DNA of 15,986 nucleotides, from positions 1-15,986 of the forward strand of contig CAYVSP010000020.1 in assembly GCA_964453655.1 (NCBI GenBank), written 5' to 3'. This DNA is from CAYVSP01 sp964453655. Lineage in GTDB: Bacteria > Patescibacteriota > Saccharimonadia > Saccharimonadales > CAYVSP01. The translations under genes and the position numbers were made by a program. Shown in pieces: positions 1 to 5,236 of the stretch (positions are counted from its first letter, which is position 1; the number at the start of each line of letters is the position of its first letter). The notes beneath the pieces are model-generated. The model was not told where the DNA came from and ran no database searches. It worked only from the letters and a program-made list of their open reading frames with translations.

Positions 1-1728
1 TGGAACATGGTGCAAACGCTGCGCAGCGGTGAATACGGCATTGATCTACTAGCAGCAACCGCCATCGTGGCTTCTGTCATTCTGCATGAATACTGGGCGG
101 CAATGATTATCGTCCTCATGCTCACCGGCGGTGAGGCACTGGAAGATTACGCCCAAAGACGGGCTAAAACCGAGCTCAGTGCACTACTAGAACGCAAGCC
201 GACTAAAGCTCATGTTTTGCGAGGACGTAAAACTGTTGACATTGCTGTGGCTGAGATTCATAAGGGAGATAAATTGATGATAAGGCCGGGCGAGCTCGTC
301 CCAGTCGATGCTGTTATCTTAGAAGGAGCAGCTAGTTTTGATGAATCGAGCCTGACAGGTGAAAGCTTGCCTGAAGATAAATCAGTTGGCAATGAACTTC
401 TAAGCGGTTCCATTAACCTTGATAGTGTAGTAACCGTACGAGCGCTTCGCCCCGAATCAGAAAGCCAGTATGAACAAATCGTTAAATTAGTTCGAGGGGC
501 CGCTTCAAGCCAGTCACCATTTGTGCGTTTAGCGGATCGTTACAGCATACCCTTTACCATTACGGCATTTATTATTGCTGGCGGCGCCTGGATAATAAGC
601 GGCCAGCCGATTCGCTTTTTGGAAGTGCTGGTCGTTGCTACGCCCTGCCCGCTGTTATTGGCCGCTCCAATTGCCCTGATAAGCGGTATGAGCCGGGCAG
701 CTAAACACGGTGTGATTGTCAAGACTGGCTCTGCTTTGGAGCGACTCGCTGAAGTGCGCACCATCGGATTTGACAAGACGGGCACACTCACCAAAGGCGA
801 ACCAACCGTGAAAAGTATTTCGGCTATGAATGGCTTCTCTCAGGACGAAATCCTTCTATTGGCAGCCTCGCTTGAACAAAACTCCAATCACATCCTAGCT
901 AGAGCCATTATGAATGAAGCCGCTAAGCATAAATTAAAGCCAAGTAAGATTAAGCAAATACACGAAGAGGCCGGCTCCGGCATCAGTGGTACTTTGCATG
1001 GACGTGAAGTTATGGTTGGCCGATTTAGTCTGCTAAATAAGCGGTCTATTAAAGTTCCAGCCGGTGCAATAGCCAAAGCAACGGCCGCCTATGTCATAGT
1101 TGACAATACCTTGGCAGGTGTTATTACGTTTATTGATCCGCTTCGGCCAGAAAGCAAACACACGCTTCAATCATTAAAAGCAGCGGGTATTCATAATTTT
1201 CTTATGGTAACGGGCGACAATGAAGTTACCGCACAAGCAGTTGCTAAAGAGCTGGGTATTAATCATGTCAGAGCAGATAGTTTGCCGGCCGATAAATTAC
1301 GCGCTATTGAAGAAGTAGCTCAAAAGCCAGTCGCTTTTGTCGGTGATGGCGTGAACGATGCGCCAGTTTTAACAGCTGCAGATGTTGGCATTGCCTTGGG
1401 CGCCCGCGGCTCTACGGCTGCCAGCGAATCTGCCGATGTAGTTATTCTGCTAGACGATCTCAGCCGCGTAACTAAAGCCGTCGAAGTTGCTAAGCGTACT
1501 TTCTTTATTGCCAAGCAAAGTATACTAGTGGGTATTTTCTTAAGTGTTGGGCTGATGTTTATCTTTGCAACCGGTCGTTTTAAACCTGTTTATGGCGCAG
1601 CTATTCAAGAAGTTGTAGATGTTTTTGTTATTTTTAACGCCCTAAGGGCACATAGCTCCGGTGGTAAATCAAATGATGCCGAGCACAGCAGCTATAAAGA
1701 CCGGCACCACAATATTGTCACTGCCTAA
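1..1728 (+). CDS. P1B-type heavy-metal translocating P-type ATPase, 5' partial
   Basis: Membrane pump that moves a metal cation using ATP. The reading frame is open from base 1; the first ATG (base 7) lies just before what should be the third membrane helix, so the first two helices and any N-terminal metal-binding domain are outside the window. Counting from that ATG: actuator TGES at 117-120, the membrane metal motif at 212-214 is TPC rather than CPC, phosphorylation motif DKTGT at 256-260 (D256), TGDN at 402-405 and GDGVND at 446-451. The family's HP dipeptide in the nucleotide domain is HI here (295-296). The C-terminal helix carries QEVVD and FNALR, known from one P1B subgroup. TPC is described for some P1B subgroups with proposed Ni/Fe/Co specificity, but the metal cannot be assigned. 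The last 20 codons overlap the convergent gene. Confidence 0.93.
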   Translation, partial: WNMVQTLRSGEYGIDLLAATAIVASVILHEYWAAMIIVLMLTGGEALEDYAQRRAKTELSALLERKPTKAHVLRGRKTVDIAVAEIHKGDKLMIRPGELVPVDAVILEGAASFDESSLTGESLPEDKSVGNELLSGSINLDSVVTVRALRPESESQYEQIVKLVRGAASSQSPFVRLADRYSIPFTITAFIIAGGAWIISGQPIRFLEVLVVATPCPLLLAAPIALISGMSRAAKHGVIVKTGSALERLAEVRTIGFDKTGTLTKGEPTVKSISAMNGFSQDEILLLAASLEQNSNHILARAIMNEAAKHKLKPSKIKQIHEEAGSGISGTLHGREVMVGRFSLLNKRSIKVPAGAIAKATAAYVIVDNTLAGVITFIDPLRPESKHTLQSLKAAGIHNFLMVTGDNEVTAQAVAKELGINHVRADSLPADKLRAIEEVAQKPVAFVGDGVNDAPVLTAADVGIALGARGSTAASESADVVILLDDLSRVTKAVEVAKRTFFIAKQSILVGIFLSVGLMFIFATGRFKPVYGAAIQEVVDVFVIFNALRAHSSGGKSNDAEHSSYKDRHHNIVTA

Positions 1729-2352
1729 GACGCTTATATTTTCCAGGACTGTTGCCATAATAGGCACACCAATAATGGTTGTTGGCAAAGGCGAAAGCCC
1801 AGCTGGAGCTATCAATACAACCCAAGCTGTAATGGCGAACGAAAGTATGAAAAAGGTCAGCGTTCCCTGCAAGGTACGCTTTTCACCGCACACTAGGTAA
1901 TAGTTCTTTTTAGCCGCCCTGCTGCCTATCAGCGCAGCCAGCCCGTCAGCCAGGCCAAGATGCAACATAGCAGCAGCAAAAATCCATTTGTTAGCACTAA
2001 TTAGCGCTGTCAATCCAATACCTACCGCGAACATTGCTTCCCCCCATCCTTGCCTATCCAATCCATTAATAGAACGGAGAAGGTCGGACTTTTTGGTATG
2101 TAGAATAATCGACAAGAAGGATCGGAAGAAGTCGGACTTTTTGGAAAGTATAAGTACGGCCAAAAAAGCTATGCTTATAAGTTCAATCATTTGAAAACTC
2201 ATGAAGAATGGCCAGCTTGCTACAAAACTGGCCACACTAATATGAATGAACTTGCGGTTTGCTTCTCCTGTCAACCACTTATGTCGTTGGAGATATTCAG
2301 TAAAGAGTAAGATAAGAAAAATAGCGGCAATTGCCGAGAGTACCTGAATCAT
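1669..2352 (-). CDS. Polyprenol/phytol kinase-like integral membrane protein (SEC59/DGK1/VTE5-type)
   Basis: Predicted CTP- or NTP-dependent kinase of a membrane lipid alcohol (dolichol, phytol or diacylglycerol class), related to phosphatidate cytidylyltransferases. The 227 residues are mostly hydrophobic helices. Family landmarks are present: RKFIHI at 33-38, ADGLAALIG at 135-143, a K-R-T-L-Q-G-T-L block at 158-165 (usually K-x-x-E-G-T/S), and a late E204 with SDN at 211-213. The family usually has GD in the second block; here it reads AD. A short near-repeat, KKSDFFRS (71-78) and KKSDLLRS (87-94), lies in the cytoplasmic loop; its DNA contains a 14-bp exact repeat 48 bp apart. A TACAAT hexamer ends 7 nt before the ATG, suggesting a leaderless start. 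The 3' end overlaps the ATPase gene by 60 bp. The family call is good; the substrate is unknown. Confidence 0.82.
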   Translation of the reverse strand: MIQVLSAIAAIFLILLFTEYLQRHKWLTGEANRKFIHISVASFVASWPFFMSFQMIELISIAFLAVLILSKKSDFFRSFLSIILHTKKSDLLRSINGLDRQGWGEAMFAVGIGLTALISANKWIFAAAMLHLGLADGLAALIGSRAAKKNYYLVCGEKRTLQGTLTFFILSFAITAWVVLIAPAGLSPLPTTIIGVPIMATVLENISVLGSDNIVVPVFIAAVLGII

Positions 2353-2359
2353 AAGAAGT

Positions 2360-2365
2360 ATTGTA
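2360..2365 (-). promoter_or_regulatory. -10 element, leaderless start of the lipid kinase gene
   Basis: TACAAT on the minus strand, followed by 7 nt and the ATG at 2352, so transcription would begin at or one base before the start codon. No convincing -35 is seen. The element lies inside an inverted repeat (2361-2383). Confidence 0.4.
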
Positions 2366-2383
2366 ACCGCTTTTTTGTTACAA
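2361..2383. repeat. Inverted repeat between divergent lipid kinase and tRNA genes
   Basis: TTGTAAC (2361-2367) and GTTACAA (2377-2383) form a perfect 7-bp dyad separated by 9 bases. It covers the putative -10 of the minus-strand gene and lies 26 bp upstream of the first tRNA, so it could be an operator. A chance palindrome is also possible. Confidence 0.4.
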
Positions 2384-2408
2384 TTACATGCGCTTTACTT
2401 AGTATATT

Positions 2409-2485
2409 CGGGGATTGGCGCAGCTTGGTAGCGCGCACCGTTCGGGACGGTGAGGTCGCCAGTTCAAATCTGGCATCCCCGACCA
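2409..2485 (+). tRNA. trnP: tRNA-Pro (anticodon CGG)
   Basis: A full cloverleaf can be folded: acceptor CGGGGAT (2409-2415) pairs with ATCCCCG (2475-2481), D stem GCGC/GCGC, anticodon stem CACCG/CGGTG around loop TTCGGGA, T stem GCCAG/CTGGC. The anticodon CGG reads CCG. The C1-G72 pair is typical of bacterial tRNA-Pro. The discriminator is A and CCA (2483-2485) is encoded. Confidence 0.97.
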
Positions 2486-2524
2486 TCGCAAAACTGCTCC
2501 TATTAAGTTTTTGGGCTTCTCATC

Positions 2525-2533
2525 TGTTATAAT
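2525..2533 (+). promoter_or_regulatory. Extended -10 promoter of the second tRNA-Pro
   Basis: TGTTATAAT matches the extended -10 consensus TGnTATAAT exactly and ends 11 bp before the mature tRNA. No clear -35 is seen, as is usual for extended -10 promoters. It implies that the second tRNA is transcribed independently. Confidence 0.55.
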
Positions 2534-2544
2534 CCTGTAAGTCA

Positions 2545-2621
2545 CGGGGTGTGGCGCAGTTGGCTAGCGCGCCGCGTTTGGGACGCGGAGGTCGAAGGTT
2601 CGAGTCCTTTCACCCCGACCA
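2545..2621 (+). tRNA. trnP: tRNA-Pro (anticodon TGG)
   Basis: Cloverleaf with acceptor CGGGGTG (2545-2551) pairing with CACCCCG (2611-2617), D stem GCGC/GCGC, anticodon stem CCGCG/CGCGG around loop TTTGGGA, and T stem AAGGT/[G or A]CCTTT-type pairing. The anticodon UGG reads CCA and, by wobble, other CCN codons. The discriminator is A and CCA (2619-2621) is encoded. It lies 59 bp after the CGG isoacceptor. Confidence 0.96.
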
Positions 2622-2663
2622 TACAATAAATTACATAGCGTGGCTTATATTAGGCAATTATTG

Positions 2664-2669
2664 TATAAT
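2664..2669 (+). promoter_or_regulatory. Consensus -10 (TATAAT) upstream of the small membrane protein and UbiB-like gene
   Basis: A perfect TATAAT ends 10 bases before the ATG at 2680, placing the transcript start about 3-4 nt ahead of it. There is no Shine-Dalgarno sequence in the gap. The hexamer 17 bp upstream (TGGCTT) is a poor -35. Confidence 0.5.
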
Positions 2670-2679
2670 AAACCCATCT

Positions 2680-2838
2680 ATGAAGTATGCATCTATCTTC
2701 TTCACCATATTGATTATTTGGATTGCAACTATCTTGATGGCACTCACTCGTACTAATCCTAACGAGATTTTTGAACTCTATTTAGCAGTAACCGTCTGTA
2801 CGCTCGCGTTGTTCCTAATCGGCTTTGGCAAGAAGTAG
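2680..2838 (+). CDS. Small two-helix membrane protein, unknown function
   Basis: A 52-residue protein starting MKYASIFF. Residues about 4-22 and 32-49 are strongly hydrophobic and flank a short polar loop (TRTNPNE), so two membrane helices are likely; it ends in KK. The open frame reaches further upstream, but that part runs through the second tRNA-Pro, so the ATG at 2680, just behind a TATAAT, is the sensible start. The UbiB-like gene begins 3 bp after its stop, so the two are very likely cotranscribed. No family recognised. Two-helix segments occur at the C-terminus of many UbiB proteins and are absent from the neighbour; whether this peptide supplies them in trans is speculation. Confidence 0.65.
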   Translation: MKYASIFFTILIIWIATILMALTRTNPNEIFELYLAVTVCTLALFLIGFGKK

Positions 2839-2840
2839 CT

Positions 2841-4397
2841 ATGGCTCACAAACCAAAGTCGCCTCGCTCGCTCAACGCTATTAAGCGCCACCGAACAGCT
2901 CGACTAGCTAAGCTGGCTACCCGCTCATATTATTTGCATCGTCGTGGCCGTGATGAAGAGATGGCCACACTTATTTGTAATGAATTTGTTAGTCTCGGCG
3001 GAGTCTACATCAAGTTTCTTCAAGGCGTCATGCTTAGAAGCGATCTTATGAAGCGTTGGAATAATCCGGAGCGTCTCAAAATCTTCGAGAATCTTGATCA
3101 TGAACCAATGGACATTATGGAAATTTTGTATCAAGAGCTGGGCACAGAAAAGTTAAAGCAAATCGTGAGCATTCAGCCAGAGCCGTTCGCGGCTGGGAGT
3201 TTCGGCCAAGTCTACTATGGCCAACACGCTAATGGAAAACCAATCATAATTAAAGTTATCCGGCCTATGATTCGCGAGCTTTTAAAGTACGATCTCAGGC
3301 TGCTTGGCACCTTCAGCCGAAGCTTCTTTATTAAGTTATATAAAAACATGGACTTTAATATTGACCAAGCCGTAAAGGAGTTCCGCGAATCGACGCTGCG
3401 CGAAACTGACTATGTTGAAGAGGCTCACTTTGCTCATGAGTTATACGGCATATATAAGGGTCACCCTAAGTTATTTATTCCAGAGACTTTTTTGGATCTA
3501 AGCACACCCCATATCATCACTCAAGAATATGTCGACGGCATATCGGCTGCACAGCTCATTAGACTGCAAGAACAAGGTGTCGATCCATGGCAATATATAA
3601 GTGACCAGATTGGTTCAAATTTAGACGAACAATTAAGCACCTTGGGAGTGGAGTTACTGAAGGGTATCTTCAGCCTACGGCGCATACAAGGCGACCCGCA
3701 TCCAGGTAATATTCGCTTACTAACAGATAATCGCGTCGGCATCATTGATTTTGGTATCTCAGCTCACACCCCTAAAAATAAAGCGGCGTTTTTTGGCTTG
3801 CTTGAAGAATGGAATCGTCTGTACAGCGATAGTGAAAATATTGGTAATCTATTTGAGCAGTTCATGCGCGTTTTTGTAAGTGATCTATACCGCGCCCTTA
3901 AACGCTTGAGCACTTTCATGCGTGGCTCTGAAGCAGAAAGCGAAACAAACTTTGCTCAGGAAGTTAGCCGGGTAGCACAGGACTCTTTCCGCAAAGTAAC
4001 CGGTACGCACGATGTCCGGCCTTTATTGGTAGATGGACGAATCTTATATCTCATGAACCAGATGGTAAACAAGAATAATCGCTTTGGCTTGGTCATGAAA
4101 CTAGAAGCTTCAGAAATACTGCGGGCAGCTGGGACATATATAAATTTAGTTGAAGTTTTAGGCCGAAGAGCGGTGGTACTACCGCGTGTTTTCGGCGAAG
4201 TGGTTTTTCAGGTAGAACATGAATTTCCGGAACTGCGTCACCAACAAGATGATACTGTCACCGTCAGCGAAGCTCTGGAGATTGTCAGTAAATGGCTAGA
4301 GCGTGTTGCTGAGCGTGATCCAGCACTCTTTCAGCAGTTAATGAAACGCATTAAACTAGGTGATAGGCCTAAAGCAATTGGAGGAATCAATGTTTAA
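2841..4397 (+). CDS. Divergent UbiB/ABC1/AarF-family atypical kinase-like protein
   Basis: A 518-residue member of the UbiB (ABC1, COQ8-like) family, protein-kinase-like ATPases best known for supporting quinone and isoprenoid lipid metabolism at membranes. In order: the family KxGQ motif reads KFLQ (58-61); the nucleotide loop reads AAGSFGQVY (117-125) instead of the usual AAASIGQVH; invariant lysine K138 in IKVIRP; the ExD motif E188-T-D190; catalytic DPHPGN (285-290); metal-binding DFG (303-305). The C-terminal 200 residues are helical and poorly conserved, with no membrane pair. The ATP-binding core is complete, but both UbiB-specific inhibitory features are altered. No quinone genes are visible here, and CPR bacteria generally lack quinone synthesis, so a role in polyprenol or other lipid handling is possible. 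Confidence 0.9.
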   Translation: MAHKPKSPRSLNAIKRHRTARLAKLATRSYYLHRRGRDEEMATLICNEFVSLGGVYIKFLQGVMLRSDLMKRWNNPERLKIFENLDHEPMDIMEILYQELGTEKLKQIVSIQPEPFAAGSFGQVYYGQHANGKPIIIKVIRPMIRELLKYDLRLLGTFSRSFFIKLYKNMDFNIDQAVKEFRESTLRETDYVEEAHFAHELYGIYKGHPKLFIPETFLDLSTPHIITQEYVDGISAAQLIRLQEQGVDPWQYISDQIGSNLDEQLSTLGVELLKGIFSLRRIQGDPHPGNIRLLTDNRVGIIDFGISAHTPKNKAAFFGLLEEWNRLYSDSENIGNLFEQFMRVFVSDLYRALKRLSTFMRGSEAESETNFAQEVSRVAQDSFRKVTGTHDVRPLLVDGRILYLMNQMVNKNNRFGLVMKLEASEILRAAGTYINLVEVLGRRAVVLPRVFGEVVFQVEHEFPELRHQQDDTVTVSEALEIVSKWLERVAERDPALFQQLMKRIKLGDRPKAIGGINV

Positions 4398-4501
4398 AGT
4401 TAATGAGACACCCATGCGCGGCCCATTCGGCCTGTTATACAGGCGAATAGGACCTCCGGCTTGGGTTTCTCATCGCGCCGTGCAAAAAATGCGATTTTTG
4501 C
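4380..4501 (+). ncRNA. Candidate structured mRNA segment with competing hairpins
   Basis: Several pairings nest here. GGAGG (4380-4384, the ribosome site of the small ORF) is complementary to CCTCC (4453-4457). Inside lies a 10-bp hairpin with one bulge: ATTCG+CCTGT (4425-4435) with ACAGG+CGAAT (4439-4448), loop TAT. Downstream, GCAAAAA (4482-4488) pairs with TTTTTGC (4495-4501), but ATCGC (4472-4476) can instead pair with GCGAT (4491-4495); the two are mutually exclusive. This resembles a translational switch or attenuator. It is not a riboswitch class that I recognise, and the segment may simply be coding. Confidence 0.3.
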
Positions 4502-4545
4502 TCGGGCTGCTCTTCCCAATGAAAAAGGAGTTTGGAAATGTTTAA
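4390..4545 (+). CDS. Small basic ORF, unknown function (possible leader peptide)
   Basis: A 51-residue ORF starting MFKVNETPMRG. GGAGG lies 5 nt upstream of the ATG, one of the best ribosome sites in the window, inside the 3' end of the UbiB-like gene (8-bp overlap, other frame). The middle is basic (RR, HR), followed by a short hydrophobic patch (FLLGLLFP). The stop lies 8 bp inside the next gene, so translation may be coupled. Its DNA is rich in inverted repeats, including one that could mask its own ribosome site. It may be a real small protein, a leader peptide controlling the downstream membrane protein, or structured RNA with a chance frame. Confidence 0.42.
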   Translation: MFKVNETPMRGPFGLLYRRIGPPAWVSHRAVQKMRFLLGLLFPMKKEFGNV

Positions 4546-4726
4546 AGAATTTGTACTCTTCATAAAGTATCCATACACAGCCGGTGTGATAGCTACCATT
4601 TGGCTTGGCAGCGCAGCCCTCATGGCAATAAGCGACGGTATACCAGGCATACGCATCGTTATGCTTGATATGATTGCAAGCGTAATTATTGCTGCAGTCG
4701 GTTTTACTGGTAAACGCGAAATCTAA
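4538..4726 (+). CDS. Small two-helix membrane protein, unknown function
   Basis: A 62-residue protein starting MFKEFVLFIKYP. Two hydrophobic stretches (about 14-32 and 40-56) are separated by SDGIPGIR; it ends in KREI. The ATG at 4538 has AAGGAG (4525-4530) 7 nt upstream; a TTG six bases earlier is in frame but less well placed. It is the last gene of the plus-strand run that starts at 2680 and ends 1 bp before the convergent cupredoxin-like gene. No family recognised; a holin-like or accessory membrane role cannot be told apart. Confidence 0.6.
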   Translation: MFKEFVLFIKYPYTAGVIATIWLGSAALMAISDGIPGIRIVMLDMIASVIIAAVGFTGKREI

Positions 4727-4727
4727 C

Positions 4728-5192
4728 CTACTCCACCACCACCTTGCCTTGTAGTTTGTATGGGTCAGTCTGGTCGTGGTAGGTGTAGGTGCCTGTTTGT
4801 TCGTAAGTATAGGTATAGGAGTCATTGTTGTTTAGTGGGCCGCTGTCTAGGTTGGGTAGGCTGTCGCCGGTTGGGTATGGATCAGCCTTTACTTGGTGGG
4901 CTTTGGAGGCATCGTTATTAGTCCAGGTAATGGTTTGGTTCTTCTTGATGTGGATCTCCTGGGGGGTGAAGCTGGTGGGGGTAATAGAGACAGTGCCGCC
5001 GGTTGTGGCTATGGCATTGTGGGTGCGGTGTTTGTTGAGTAGCATAATGCCAAGGACTAGGACTATGAGTATAGCCAGGGCCCACATGATGCGGTGTTTG
5101 GAGCGAGTAGAGTGGGACTTAGGGTGTGGCTGGTTAGCAGCATCGCTGAGGGCTTCCTGGGTTGGTGGTGTAGTAGTGTCTTGTGGTGGCAT
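4728..5192 (-). CDS. Membrane-anchored cupredoxin-fold protein lacking copper ligands
   Basis: A 154-residue protein: a polar Pro/Thr-rich cytoplasmic tail (1-33), one membrane helix (36-52), then an extracellular plastocyanin-like domain (67-154). The cupredoxin signature is readable: TPQEIHIKKNQTITWTN, the first ligand position H99 (AHQV), and the closing GTYTYHDQTDPYKLQGKVVV-type strand. In copper-binding relatives that strand reads YxC..HP.M.G; here the cysteine, histidine and methionine positions are D140, D143 and about L147, so a type 1 copper centre cannot form. The start at 5192 is chosen because AGAAGGA (5201-5207) lies 8 nt upstream; an in-frame ATG at 5210 would add six residues and contain that site. 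It follows the giant protease gene by 44 bp, probably in one transcript. Confidence 0.82.
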   Translation of the reverse strand: MPPQDTTTPPTQEALSDAANQPHPKSHSTRSKHRIMWALAILIVLVLGIMLLNKHRTHNAIATTGGTVSITPTSFTPQEIHIKKNQTITWTNNDASKAHQVKADPYPTGDSLPNLDSGPLNNNDSYTYTYEQTGTYTYHDQTDPYKLQGKVVVE

Positions 5193-5236
5193 ATGGTGTT
5201 TCCTTCTCATGTAGGTAGTTTTATGTATCTATCCCT

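Noticed and set aside
2551..2838. A 95-residue protein starting inside the second tRNA-Pro
   Set aside because: Its first 43 codons are tRNA and promoter sequence; the start at 2680 behind TATAAT explains the conserved hydrophobic part.
4400..4825. A 141-residue minus-strand ORF
   Set aside because: It opposes two small plus-strand genes and the cupredoxin end, has no recognisable domain and no ribosome site.
4825..5214. A 129-residue Trp/Val/Gly-rich plus-strand ORF
   Set aside because: It is antisense to the cupredoxin-like gene, whose Thr/Pro/His-rich codons generate this composition.
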